Positions 9,663 to 20,936 of a stretch of 64,000 bases of DNA are shown piece by piece. A program made the translations under genes and the position numbers. Numbering within the stretch: position 1 is the stretch's first letter; each line of letters begins with the position of its first letter. The notes beneath the pieces are model-generated. The model saw nothing but the letters and a program-made list of their open reading frames with translations. It had not been told where the DNA came from and ran no database searches. The stretch is taken from assembly GCA_039583875.1 (NCBI GenBank), contig CM077162.1, positions 56,509,675 to 56,573,674 on the forward strand. The letters run 5' to 3'. The stretch is from Platanthera guangdongensis. Its lineage: Eukaryota > Streptophyta > Magnoliopsida > Asparagales > Orchidaceae.

Positions 9663-10020
9663 TATATTACCTACGTTTTTGTTGCTGTGTTCCCTGGGTT
9701 TTTTTGTTGCTGTGTTCCCTGGGTTTTTTTGTTGTTGTGTTACCTGCGTTTTTTGTTCCTGTATTTTTTGTGTTTTTTGTTCCTGTATTGCTATTTACCT
9801 GCATTGTTGTAAATAAGCTCTGCGCGTTTTTGTTTCTGTATTGTTGCCAATAAGCTCTACGTTTTTTTGTTCCTGTATTGTTACTAATAAGCTCAACTTT
9901 TTTTCCCTGTATTGCTTGCCTGTAAGCTCTGCATTTTTTTCATTGCCGCCAGTAAGCTTTGCATTTTTTTTCATTGGTGCCAGTAAGCCGGGTCTTTTTA
10001 ACCGAGACTTTTTGAGTGGT
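9663..10020 (+). repeat. T-rich tandem repeat region in the hAT 5' untranslated part
   Basis: There are repeats of gtttttttgttcctgtattg and aataagctct with many variants, about 20-45 bp apart. Together with 4330-4367 this forms the 5' untranslated region of the large hAT, into which the copia inserted at the word GTTCC. No coding signal is seen. Confidence 0.55.
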
Positions 10021-10069
10021 TTTTTGATTAAATATACCTCTTGAATTTATTTTGTTTTTATTACAGGTA

Positions 10070-10273
10070 TTGTTAGTTTTAATTATGTTAAATTGCAGTC
10101 TCCTATTAGTGTTACTGCTCTCTCTTCTACCTCAACAAGTAGATTTATTTCAAATGATGTAGATAAGGATAATTAAACATCGCTTTGAGTTTACATGTCT
10201 ATTATTCAAAGTAAAGAAGTTGGTGGTGAGAATAAAAAATAGAAATGCAATTTCTGTGAGGTGGATTACAGTG
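10070..10273 (+). pseudogene. hAT BED zinc finger, first half
   Basis: After a possible splice acceptor (ttattacag at 10060-10068), the frame reads KCNFCEVDYS, with the C-x2-C of a BED-type zinc finger. The reading stops at the gypsy insertion (CAGTG, 10269-10273) and resumes after its duplicate at 13045-13049 as DLYSMIKIHLLK, which supplies the His of the finger. BED fingers are the DNA-binding domain of hAT transposases. A stop codon lies just before the first Cys. Confidence 0.7.
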
Positions 10274-11367
10274 TAATGAGGATCCATCAGATCATGCACC
10301 GGGAGGGGATCGCCGCAAGGTAGGACCCACGTTCATGTATTCGCGCAGGAGGGCTTGATTGGATCGCCGATCCGACTTCGCGGATGTGTTCGGATTCGTG
10401 CTGCGAGTCAAAATCATATATTACTTCAATATTTTTGGTGTATTTTTATTGTATCTGAGTGGCCCCACCTCCGGCTAATCATAGTCGTCGATGGTGTGAT
10501 GCCCTAGCTTTTCTTTTATTATAAAATTATAGAGACAAGTAGTGGGCTGGTTTTAGGGATTGCAGAATTTGGAGACTAGTATTCCCGGATTACCGCTATC
10601 CTGCCACGGTGCCAACTCCGTGGAACACTAGGTGACGACTCCTAGGCTTGTATCTCCCTCCCCAAGTCTTCCCCTAACCCTAAGTTTTTTTCCCCCTCCA
10701 TATCTCCTTGTCGCCGCCTCCTAGCCCCCCCCCCCAAACCCGTCGGCCAATGTGCAGGTTCTGTCTCCCTCCTTCAGCCAGCCCTCCAACAGACCCACCA
10801 CCAGCCTCTCCTCCAAACCCCATCCCAGCCAGCCACTGCCAATCCCGCCCTTCACTCACTGTCGCCGCCCCTTCCCGCACATCTACAGCAATCGCCGGCC
10901 CACCACAGCCGCCGCCTCTCCACCCTAGCCTCCATGTCATTGCCGCCAACCCCTCCCTTTCGTGGAACCACCTCCAATCAGCCCACCCAATCCAAATCAG
11001 TCCCGATCTGGATTGTTTCAGCCCTAATACGCTGTTTACTTTCACCCTCTCCTCATTCCCTAGCCTGAATTCGCTCTTAAACACCAGATCCACCCTTCTC
11101 TTGCCCGAATCTACCCATACAATGCCAGATCTACCCATTTTTGCTCCGTTTCCACCTTCCACCGCCGAGGACGGCCACCTACGCTATTTCCACGCCACCA
11201 GATCCACATTCGATCTCTATCAAAACTGATTCGGCTCCGAAAGTTTTCAGTGTCTTGGTCAACCCACTACTTTGGTGAGTTACTTGTTGTATTGGATTAT
11301 TTTATTCAGCATTTTTATTGGATTGGACACTGTATTTGATTGGAATCTTGTTTGTGAAAATTCGCTT
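10274..11367 (+). repeat. 5' LTR (3'-truncated) of the deleted gypsy
   Basis: It begins taatgaggatcc (TG mutated to TA) and follows the LTR at 11703 through ggacccacgttc, tattacttcaatat, the C-rich block near 10700-10900 and tggattattttattca. It loses the match near 11367 inside the word attcgcttc. The 173-residue Pro-rich frame at 10708-11229 lies wholly in the LTR and has no family signature. Confidence 0.8.
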
Positions 11368-11384
11368 CTTGGTACATTGGCAGG

Positions 11385-11702
11385 ACCACCATAGTTCATC
11401 CATTGCTGACACCCACCCACCTGGGGATTTGTCTTCTTTGGTTTCACCGATGACACATCCGATCGCACCAGGATCCACCACTAGAGAGATGTGCGATGAG
11501 AACATTATAGAGGTCAAATCTCACCAGTTCATTCCTACCACAGGTAGGACGTAATGTCATTACTTGGTACATTGGCAGGGCCGCCCAGATGCAGATGACA
11601 TCTTGATACTACCAGCAGAGCTCGATCGACTCACCCCTGTACTTCGACTTCAATACGATCGTCTGCATTCATCGAAGATGAAGACTTTTCAGTCGGGGGA
11701 GT
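11385..11702 (+). pseudogene. gypsy pol C-terminus with chromodomain remnant
   Basis: The + strand reads a tail ending EVKSHQFIPT, a break and stop, then YLVHWQGRPDADD, followed by LPAELDRLTP. This is the chromodomain of a chromovirus integrase, which in the family directs integration to heterochromatin marks. The stop and missing residues make it non-functional. A polypurine tract follows immediately. Confidence 0.75.
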
Positions 11703-13044
11703 TGACGGGGATCCATCAGATCATGCACCAGGAGGGGTTCGCCGCAAGCCGGGACCCACGTTCTTGTATTAGCGCAAGAGGGCTTGATCTGATTGCCGAT
11801 CCGACTCCGTGGATGTGTTTGGATTTGTTTTGCGAGTCAAAATCATATATTACTTCAGTATTTTTGGTTTATTTTTATTGTATTTGAGTGGCCCCACCTC
11901 CGGTCAGTCATAGCTGTTAATGGTGGGTTGCCCTAGATTTTCTTTTATTATAAATACACAAGTAGTGGGCTGGTTTTAGGGATCAGACTAGTATTCACGG
12001 ATTCCCGTGATCCCGCCATGGTGCCGACTCCGTGGAATCCTTGGTGATGACTCCTAGGTTAATATCTCCCTCCCCAAGTATTCCCCTAACCCTAAGCCTC
12101 TTTTCCCCCTCCATATCTCCTTGCCGCCGCCTCCTAGCCCCCCCAAACCCATCGGCCAAAGTGCAGGTTTTGCCTCCCTCATTCAGCCGGCCCTTCTCCA
12201 CAAACCCACCACCAGCCGCTCCTCCAAACCCCTTCCCAGCCAGCCACCGCCAATCCCTCCCTTCCCTCACTACCGCCGCCCCTTCCCACCCATCTACAGC
12301 AGCCGCCGGCCCACCATAGTTACCACCTCTCCACCCTATCCTCCCTGTCATTGCCGCTAACCCCTCCCCTTCGTCGAATCACCTACAATCAGCCCACCCA
12401 ATCCAAATTAGTCCCGATCTGGATTGTTTCAGCCCTAATCCGTTGTTTCCTCTCACCCTCTCCTCATTCCCCAACCTGAATCCACTCCTAAACACTGGAT
12501 CCACCCTTCCCTTGCCCAAATCTACCCATACAACACCAGATCTACCCATTTCTGGTCTTTTTTCACCTTCCACCACCGAGGACAGCTACCTACGCTATTT
12601 CCATGCAACCGATTCCACATTGGATCACCGTCAAAACGTATCCGGCTCCGGAATTTTCAGTGTGTTGGTTTGCCCACTATTTTGGTGAGTCACTTATTGT
12701 ATTGGATTATTTTATTCAACATTTTTATTGGATTGGACACTGCATTTGCTTGTAATCTTGTTTGTGGAAATTCTCTTCGATACGCTTATAATTTGCAGGT
12801 GGGATTTATTCGCTGCACGCTTAATCTTGGACCTCCGAGAGATGGAAAGTCATTAATTGCTTGCTTATTGAATGCTATTTCTGTTTTTTTAAATATTTAC
12901 GTGGTTTGAAATTTCTATTACTCGAATTAATCTGTCGCTGTTACCGACGGTATCATTGCATTTAGATTTGGGTTAGTGTGTCAAATCTACATTCCACCTC
13001 TAGAAGTCTTGGTTTTGTGCACCATCGTAGCCTACCCTACATCA
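11703..13044 (+). repeat. 3' LTR of the deleted gypsy
   Basis: A 1,342-bp LTR beginning TGACGGGGATCC and ending ..CCCTACATCA. A Pro-rich C-tract lies at 12120-12400 and an AT-rich 3' part follows. Its last 110 bp also match bases 1-107 of the window. Confidence 0.85.
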
Positions 13045-13049
13045 CAGTG

Positions 13050-15530
13050 ACTTATATTCTATGATTAAGATTCACTTATTGAAAATATCTGAAATTGATA
13101 TTAGGGTATGCACCATGAAGTCTTAAGTGTATTTAAAAGAGCTTATGAGAGTGGTTTTTGAAGAAGAAGAAAGGTGCAAGATTAATCCTATGTTAATCCT
13201 ATTTTCTAATGCAAGTCAAACTAGTCAATTAGCTAGTGAAACAAAAAATAGAAGAGGTGGTACTATTGATACGACTTTCCAAAATAAAGTCAAAGACGAG
13301 TTAAAGAATTATATTGCTAGAATGTTCTACTCTGGCAGGTTGTCATTTCATTTAGCTAGGAATCCTTATTATATTTGCTCATAAAAATTTGCTACTTTTC
13401 TACTAATTACAATCTTGATGAATTTGTTTCTCATGGATATAATGCTTTTAGAATCACCCTTCTGTAAAAAAAAGTCAATATCCCTAAAATGCTTCAACCA
13501 ATTAAAGCTACTTGGAACCCAAAAGGAATCATCTGGTACGTGATGGTTGGATAGATCCTCAAAGAAGACATTTGATTAATTTTATGTCTGCCTCTGAGGA
13601 TAATCCTATTTTTTGAAGATAGTTAATGCATCAAGAGAGTACAAACATTAACATTATATTGTTAATTTGATGATTGAAGTCATTAATGAAGTTGGTTCAA
13701 AAAAATTGTACAAGTTATCACTGATGATGGACTAATGTGTAAGACAGTTGGAGTAATCGTTGAGACACGATTTCCATATATTTTGTGGACACCTTATGTT
13801 GTCCACACCCTAAATCTGCATTAAAAAATATTTGTGATGTAAATAATATTGATCGTTATGCAACTGTTAGAAAACAATGTGTATAAATTACTCAAGTGTC
13901 CAATAAAGCTTTATCCATCAGGATTTTTACTATGAATCATCAATATAGGTTGAATATGTATAACTCTTTTGTTTCACTGAAATTATTTGCTGTTGCTGAA
14001 ACTCAGTTTGCTTCTACCTTAGTTATTAAAGGCGCAAGGCGCACCAAGGCGCTAGGCGCACCAAGACGAAAAGTGGTCTTGGTGCCTAGGCGCAAGGCTC
14101 AAGGCGCAGACGTGCGTTTGATGAAGGCAAGACACAATCACATTCATTTTAAAAATAAGCATCAAACATCAGTTCATCTTCTTGATCCGCGTTTTCATTT
14201 ATTCCACTGATTAATCATTCATTACAATCATTTATATCTCTTAGAAATAGAATTAATGTTTCACAAACACTAAATTATGCAAAAAATATTGAGTTCTTAC
14301 ATTATTTTTTTCTTCCTTTGTGAAAATAAAGTTTGCAGCAAATAATGCACCCAAACGTATTTTTTATGCTCCAAAGGCACACAAAGGCGCAGGCCTCGGA
14401 GCCTGTTGAGCCTGGAGGCGCGCCTTTGATAACATAGTCTTCTACTATATATAGTGATATTGACGAGGTTTAAACTTGTGAAGATGAGTCTAATTAATAC
14501 GGTCGGATGCTCTGCATGAACTTTATATAGAGCAGATGATGTTGAGAAGGCACAAGAAGTTAAAAATATTATTTATATTGACGAACAGTAGGATGATGTC
14601 TAAAAACATCATTTATAATGACCTATATATGATATGCATAGGGTTTTGATACATACACACCTAAACTTCATTTAGTGGGCATACGAGATTCAATGATAGA
14701 AAAATTGAAGGTTGGAATAGATAGACATGAGAAGCTGACCCTACTTTGAAGTTCATTACCCTCTTTATCAAACAATTTATGACGTCCTTGTTGATTGATA
14801 GACTAAGAATTACATACCACCACATTGCACGACTCTTCCCTAAATCCAAACTAATCTTTTCGTATGTTTGATATTTAGTATTTACTATGATATATTTGTT
14901 TCAATATATGCTTGTGTTTTGTAGGTTTTATAGTATATAATGACTTGATGGATGAGCAAATAGAGGTGCTTCAAATACAGATGATGAGATTTCTTTGGAG
15001 AGGAATAAATATTTAAGAAGGTACTTTCCTGATGTGATGGTGAGGAATCTAGTTATCAATGAATTTTTTAGGTTCACAGGTCTTGATCAAGGTTTTAATG
15101 AGCTTGATAGTTTGAAGAGTAGAGCTTCATTATTGTCCAAATATTGGTGAAACTACTATGAAACTACTATGGAACTACTATGGAACTTCAACACTGAGGT
15201 TTTTCAAAAATTGCTTTGAAGCTTCTCGGCCGACCTTCTTCATCCTCATATTGTGAGAGAAATCAGAGAACATACTCATTTATTTACTTAAAAAAACAAA
15301 ATTCAACCACAACGAGCTAATGATTTGGTGTATGTGCATAGTAATCTACGCCTATTATCATGAAGAAATGAAATCTACATTGAAGGAGGAAGTAGAATGC
15401 AGGATATTAGAGGAGATGCACGGGCAAGGCCTTTAGATGGATTTGTCATGCTTACTATTGCTAACTTGTCGAACCAGAAATTGAAGATGCGTTAATCTCC
15501 TATAATGGGGGAAGAAGAGGAAGATAATGA
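13050..15530 (+). pseudogene. hAT transposase coding region, decayed
   Basis: The frame resumes after the gypsy insertion with the rest of the BED finger, then ARMFYSGRLSFHLARNPYY and a GYNAFR piece, then DGW..PQRRHLINFM, both typical of plant hAT transposases (DUF659 region). It continues AETQFAST up to the MITE at 14019. The C-terminal dimerisation part at about 15190-15480 includes RANDLVYVHSNLRLLS. Stops and frameshifts are frequent and the catalytic region is not continuous. A 12-bp tandem (gaaactactatg) is repeated near 15150-15190. Confidence 0.8.
14019..14438. mobile_element. MITE (hAT-like) in the hAT transposase gene
   Basis: About 420 bp with inverted ends: ttagttattaaaggcgc on the left and, read inverted, actatgttatcaaaggcgc on the right. 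It is flanked by a near-exact 8-bp duplication, CTTCTACC at 14011-14018 and CTTCTACT at 14439-14446. Subterminal ggcgc/aaggcgca repeats occur on both sides. No coding capacity. The 8-bp duplication fits a non-autonomous hAT. Confidence 0.75.
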
Positions 15531-15842
15531 CTGATGAACATCCTTAAATTTGAAATGATTATGAATATTTTTTGTTTGAGAACTTCATATTATATTGCGT
15601 TAACTATGAATTTGTATTTCAATTGATAATTTATGCAATTATGCTTGATGTTTTATTGTTTTGAGGACTTTTAATTACATTTGTGAGATATTGATATTTA
15701 TTTATTTTATTTAATACAGTGTATCCTGCTGTACCAGCATTCTTATTTTTTAAATTTTGCCGTACCGGATAGGTATTGTACCCGGTACCCATACCCGCAC
15801 CGATACTTCCTAGATTCCCTTTAAGTTCTCGAGCTGAAAACT

Positions 15843-17139
15843 TGATGTAGGGGTAGGCTAGTGGTGCTCGGGCTCTAGGACTCTACGTGTGTGTGGGGGG
15901 GGGGGGGAATATGCCAATGCAACACCTAAATGCAATGCGGCAGTCAGATGACAACAACAATTAATTTAAGCAATGAATAACAATAGCACCACACAGTTAA
16001 TCAAAATAAAGAAGCAAATAATTAATTTTGGCAATTAGGCAACGACTTCCTCCGCTCGGAGGGCTAAGGCAAGCAGCGGCGAATATTTCCACAAATAATT
16101 ATTAACATAAAGAGAACAACTACTACATAACCAAAATCGCAGCACAATATGGATAAACAACCAAATAAAAATGTCAAGTTACAGAACACGATACCACTGA
16201 TATTCACGATGTAGTGGGCTGATCCGAGGCGATGGAGGATTTGACGAGTCGGATGCAAAGCGAGCGATCGGAGGTGGAACCGGAGGCGAGGTGGCGATGA
16301 TGGTGGCTGCCTTTGGCGATAATTGGCGGTAACGGATGGTAAAACGGCGGATCCAGCCACAAATGAGTAGATCCGGGCCGGGGTGAGTAGATCCGATGAT
16401 TTGGAGCGGATCCGAGCAAAAATGGAAGGTTTGGGTGGAGGGAATAGCGGATCAGAGGGTGGTAGCACTAGATCAAAATAGATCTAGGATTTTCGGAGCG
16501 GTGTGAAGTGGATCCACGTGGCGGCCTACGCAAGGAGGGGAGGTGGGCGGTTTGACCGGTGGAGGGAGAGGGCTGGGCGGCGGCACCAACCGGTGGAGGG
16601 AGGGGCTCGGGTGGAGTATCGCAACAGGAAACAAGGGGGAAAGGAGGGCTGCGGGCCTGCAGCAGGCCGGATGTACTTGGGCAGTTTTTTGTGTGGGAAT
16701 TCCGGTGGAGGAATAGGGGGAAAATGATGGAAAATGATGGAGGGGGGTAGGGTTTACCTTTGGGGGAAGTTTGACGGCGTAGGAATCGTCACCTAGGGTT
16801 CCACGACGTCGGCACCGAGGAGGGATCGCAGGAATCCGAGAAAGCTCTTCTCCAAATTCTACAATACCTCAAACCGGCCCCTCTACATCCTATTTATAAT
16901 AAAAGAGAAGCTAGGGCATCCCCCATCAACGGCTATGATTGGCCGGTGGGCTCGCCCATAAAATACATCAAAATAAAACTGAAAAAATAAAGTAATATAG
17001 TTTTTTGACACGCAGCGACGTCCCAGACGCAACTGCGAAGTCCGATCGGCGATCCGATCAAGTCTTCCTGCGCGAATACATGTATGTGGGTCCCGCCTTG
17101 CGGCGAACCCCTTCAGGTGCATCCGATGGTTCCCCATCA
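15843..17139 (-). repeat. 3' LTR of the gypsy at 15.8-23.8 kb
   Basis: It runs TGATGTAGGGG ... CCCCATCA and matches 22408-23801, except that about 110 bp present at 23080-23190 are missing near 16520. It contains a run of 14 G near 15896. Open frames inside it, such as 16064-16468, recur in the other LTR and are not genes. Confidence 0.9.
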
Positions 17140-18378
17140 ACTCCCCCGACTGAAAAGCTTTCATCTCCGATGAATGGAGATGATCGTACTGAGGTTGAAG
17201 TCCGGGGGCAAGCCGATCGAGCTCTGCCGGTACTATCCAAGTGTCGTCAGTGTCAGGGCGGCCCCAACAATGTACCAAGTAGCGGCAACGCGGTCCGTCC
17301 GAGGTGGGAACAAACTGGTGGGCTCTGATCTCCGTGATGCTCTCATCTCTCGCCTCTCGAAAGGTGGATCCCAGTGCGATCGGTGGTGCCTGCGGTGGAA
17401 TCAAAGGGGACGATTTCCCGGGTGGGTGGGGGCAACAACGGGTGAACTAGGAGGGCCATCAGATGGTGGTGATGTGTGAGGGTGGTAGGGTGGCGACAGC
17501 GGGGGCGGGGGTGGCTGGGCACCTCCACTGCTCGGGTCCACATACTCATGAGGTTCATAGTATGGAGTCAGGTCGTCAACATTAAACACAGGGTGAATTC
17601 CCATACTGGCCGGGATGTCAAGTCGGTAGGCGTTGGTTCCAATACGACTAATAATGGAATACAGACCCATTCGCCTCACGCTTAACTTCTTGGCAGGCCC
17701 CGAAGGGAGCCTCTCGGGGCGGATGCGCACCATTACCCTTTCGCCTATGTTAAATACTTGCTCTCGCCTTCGCTTATCTGTATGGACTTTGTAATTTTCA
17801 TTGCTTAATATTATTTGTCGGCGGACCGACTCATGCAAATCATGCAAGTGCTGTGCAAATGACTCCGCAGACTCGCTAGGGCGGGACTCTAAAGGGCTCG
17901 ACACAAGGTCTATGGGTTTCCTCGAGTCATATCCCGATACTGTATGAAATGGACTCAACCCAGTGCACCTATTGACTGAGCTATTGTAGGCAAACTTTGC
18001 TATCGGCAAATCTAAGTCCCAACTGCCTACCTGCTCTCCTACCAGACACCGCAACAGATTCCCTGGACTCCGATTCACTACCTCAATCTGTCCGTCCGTC
18101 TGCGGGTGATAAGCCGAGGAAAATCTAAGGATAGTACCATTCTTGTGCCATAGGGTTTTCCAGAAGTAGCTCATGAACCTCACATCTCGGTCCGACACAA
18201 TCGACTTGGGCAGACCATGCAATCGAAAGACGTCCCTCATGAATATAGATGCAACGTGGGTCGCATCTGCCGTCTTGCGGCAGGCGATGAAGTGAGCCAT
18301 CTTCGAAAACCGATCAACCACTACGAAGATGAAGTCGTGTTTCCGCAAGGTGCGGGGAAGTCTGCGAAGAAAGTCCAT
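17140..18378 (-). pseudogene. gypsy integrase core, C-terminus and chromodomain
   Basis: The - strand frame to 17401 begins FVVVDRFSKMAHFIACRKTA, then GLPKSIVSDRDVRF, the catalytic core. Next come HPQTDGQIEVVNR (catalytic Glu), LSPFHTVSGY, and the C-terminal module GPAKKLS..RIGTNAYRLDIP. After a frame change near 17400 it continues YLVHCWGRPDTDDTW and PAELDRLAP, the chromodomain, at about 17190-17290. The class is therefore chromovirus. A polypurine tract (gtcgggggagt on the - strand) lies next to the LTR at 17140. Confidence 0.9.
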
Positions 18379-19793
18379 GCTGATGTCCTCCCAAGGGCGG
18401 TGTGGTACGGGTAACGATGTATAAAGACCGGTGTTCTGTTTATTACCCTTTCCGTCTGACAGATACGACAGTGGCGCACAACTCGGGCTACATCCTTCTT
18501 AAGGCCGGGCCAGTAGAGACGGTCCTCGACAATAACGATGGATTTATCCCGCCCGAAGTGGCCCGCGGCCCCGCCCGCGTGCAACTCCCAAATCAGATAA
18601 TCTCGGTAAGATGTTTGGGGAATGCATAGATGGGAACCCCGGTACAAGTATCCCTCATAGATCTGATATCCCTCAACTGGGTCGGGTGGGTCTCGAGGTA
18701 GGGCGGTGTAAATCCCGCCAAAATCAGGACACGTCGGATAGTAGAGAATCAACCTCTCAAGTCCCTCGACACTCGCAGTCATCGTCTGCAATAGGGATAC
18801 GCGGCGACTCAACGCATCAGCCGGCTTGTTCTCAACACCAGTGCGGTGCTTGAGAACATAATGGAAATCCTGCAGGTATTCGACCCACTTCGCATGTCGG
18901 TGGCCCAGCTTGCGTTGCGAGTCCAGGTAACGTAGGGCCTGGTGGTCGGAGTACAACACGAACTCCCGGGGAAGGAGATAGTGCCTCCAGTAGCGTAGAG
19001 ACTGGACTATCGCATAAAACTCTCGATCGTAATTCGAGTACTTTTGCTTAACCTCGTTCAGCTTCTCACTAAAGTAAGAAACTGGATGCCCCTCTTGACT
19101 CAATACGCCACCGATACCGACACCTGACGCGTCGCAGGCGACCTCAAAAGCGCGGCTAAAATCCGGCAGTCGTAGGACTGGAGCTGTCGTCAACCTTTCC
19201 TTAATCTCCTCGAAGGCTCTAGTGGCTGCGGGGGTCCACTGAAACTCTCCCATCTTGAGACAGCTCGTGAAGGGGGCCATGATCGTGCTGAACCCCGGGA
19301 CAAACCTCCTGTAGAAGGTGGCAAGCCCGTGAAAGCTACGAGCCTCGTGGATATTCTTGGGCACAGGCCAATCTCGAATAGATTTGACCTTCTCAGGGTC
19401 CACGAAGACGCCAATGGATGATATAATAAAGCCCAGAAAGTGGACCGACTCGAAGAGGAATGCACACTTCTTCAGGTTCACATACAGTTTCTCTTGGCGA
19501 AGGGTGCTAAAGAGAAGTCTCAGCTGATCGAGGTGAGCAGCCTGAGTCTGGCTATAGACTAATATATCATCAAAGTACACCACCAGAAACTTGCCCATGT
19601 AGGGCCGCAACACCTGCGTCATAACCCGCATAAACGTGCTCGGGGCATTGGATAGCCCAAATGGCATAACTAACCACTCATATAGACCGTCCTGGGTTTT
19701 GAATGCGGTCTTCCACTCGTCTCCCTCACGAACTCGTATCTGATGGTACCCATTACGAAGGTCGATCTTGGAGAAGATCTGGGCACCAAACAT
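18321..19793 (-). pseudogene. gypsy RT, RNase H and integrase zinc finger
   Basis: A 490-residue open frame on the - strand. RT motifs: FSKIDLRNGYHQIRV, PFGLSNAPSTFM and the active site VYFDDILVYS. RNase H: FEVACDASGVGIGGVLSQ, then LYSDHQALRYL and NKPADALSRR. The integrase HH-CC finger ends HCRICQTE. A one-base frameshift near 18455 then moves the sequence into another frame, where the integrase core continues. The key RT and RNase H residues are intact. The N-terminal part of RT lies across the stop at about 19880. Confidence 0.92.
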
Positions 19794-19880
19794 AGTATCT
19801 AGTAGGTCATCGAGTCGTGGGATCGGGAAACGATACTTGACCGTGATATTATTAATGGCGCGGCTATCGATGCACTTACG

Positions 19881-20936
19881 CTAACTACCGTCCTTCTTAG
19901 GGGTAAGAAGGGCGGGGACCGCACAAGAACTCATGCTCTCATGAATGAAATGCTTCCGGAGAAGCTCGTCAACCTGCCGCTTGAGCTCAGAATGCTCATC
20001 CGGGTGCATACGGTAGTGGGGTAGGTTCGGGAGGGAGGCTCCCGGGACTAGATCAATGGCGTGCTGAATGTCCCTTGGGGGAGGCAGCTCATCGGGGAGC
20101 TCGTCTGGCATGATGTCCGCAAACTCGCCTAAAAGGGGACGCACCGCGGGTGGGTGGTCAACTGGGGTGTCCTCAGTAACCTGGGTAGCGACGACTACAT
20201 AAATGACGTCTGACGCAGCACTATCTCGTAGGAACTCACCTCGCCTCAAAATATGTAGTGGCCGCGAGGCGCTCGTGCTCACAGATGGCTCTACCACACC
20301 CTTGGATCGATCTCGGGGCTGGGTGGGTGTCAACGTAATTTTCCGCCCCTTATCGTAAAATACACACGTGTTCGAGCGACCGAAGCACGTGACGTCACGA
20401 TCGAATAGCCAGGGGAGGCCAAGCAACATATGGGCGACGTCCATGAGAATGACATCGCACCAGACCTTGTCCTGAAAGGACGCAATGGTGATCGGGACTA
20501 AGCAACGTGGGGTGACTTGGATCGCCGTCTTGTCGACCCAGACGATACGGTATGGATGGGGGTGAGGCTCGGCCTTCACCTGCATACGGTCAAGCCCGTT
20601 CTGGGCCACGATGTTCACGCAACTCCCACTATCGATAGCTAGCTTGCAGGGGCCGCCTGCACTAGGGAAGTACGTGTAGAATATGGTAGTGCGCCGCCAA
20701 TCCTCGTCCACACGTGGGGTGTGCAGGATGCGTTTAATCACTCCCACCTCTAATGATCGCTCGGCGTCACTCTCCCAACCTTCCTCAACTTCGGCTTTAA
20801 CTTCCTCTTGGGCCTCTTCGTCCTCGAAACCCTGCTCCTCCTCCTCAACTAGCAGGTTCCGTATGGGGCACTGTGCCGCCACATGGCCTCTGCCAGAACA
20901 TCTAAAACATACAATGCCCCCCAGATTGCTGGCCAT
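19881..20936 (-). pseudogene. gypsy zinc knuckle, protease and start of RT
   Basis: A 351-residue frame. It begins with the knuckle CFRCSGRGHVAAQC (C-x2-C-x4-H-x4-C), then an acidic linker (LLVEEEEQGFEDEEAQEEV), then the aspartic protease site LAIDSGSCVNIV. It ends with the RT N-terminus LPPPRDIQHAIDL .. VPALLTPKKDGS. A TAG stop, probably a changed Trp codon, follows DGS and separates it from the RT body. Confidence 0.9.

Larger units (their letters stand above)
10274..13044 (+). mobile_element. Deleted Ty3/gypsy chromovirus: two LTRs and a pol tail
   Basis: A perfect 5-bp target duplication, CAGTG, flanks the element (10269-10273 and 13045-13049). It consists of an LTR missing its 3' end (10274-11367), about 330 bp of chromodomain-bearing pol end, a polypurine tract (gtcgggggagt) and a full LTR (11703-13044). 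Gag and nearly all of pol are gone. The LTR is a diverged relative of that of the gypsy at 15843-23801, on the opposite strand. The insertion cuts the BED finger of the large hAT. Confidence 0.85.
3996..15813 (+). mobile_element. Large hAT transposon, interrupted by copia and gypsy insertions
   Basis: The left end starts ctaggaagcac and the right end finishes gatacttcctag, so the termini are inverted (ctaggaag/cttcctag) and both are followed inward by gtaccc-type subterminal words. The flanks (actccact and attccctt) are only a partial 8-bp match. Removing the copia at 4368-9657 and the gypsy at 10274-13044 restores an order of 5' untranslated region, BED zinc finger and transposase. The coding region is badly decayed, so it is not autonomous. 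The element interrupts the copia RNase H reading between 3995 and 15814. Confidence 0.7.

Noticed and set aside
10708..11229. 173-residue Pro-rich open frame
   Set aside because: It lies wholly in a gypsy LTR, and the equivalent region of the paired LTR (12032-12688) is broken into other frames. C-rich DNA gives long Pro/Ser frames by chance.
16064..16468. 134-residue frame, recurring at 22580-23026
   Set aside because: The same sequence is in both LTRs of one gypsy element. It is repeated because the LTR is repeated and has no domain.
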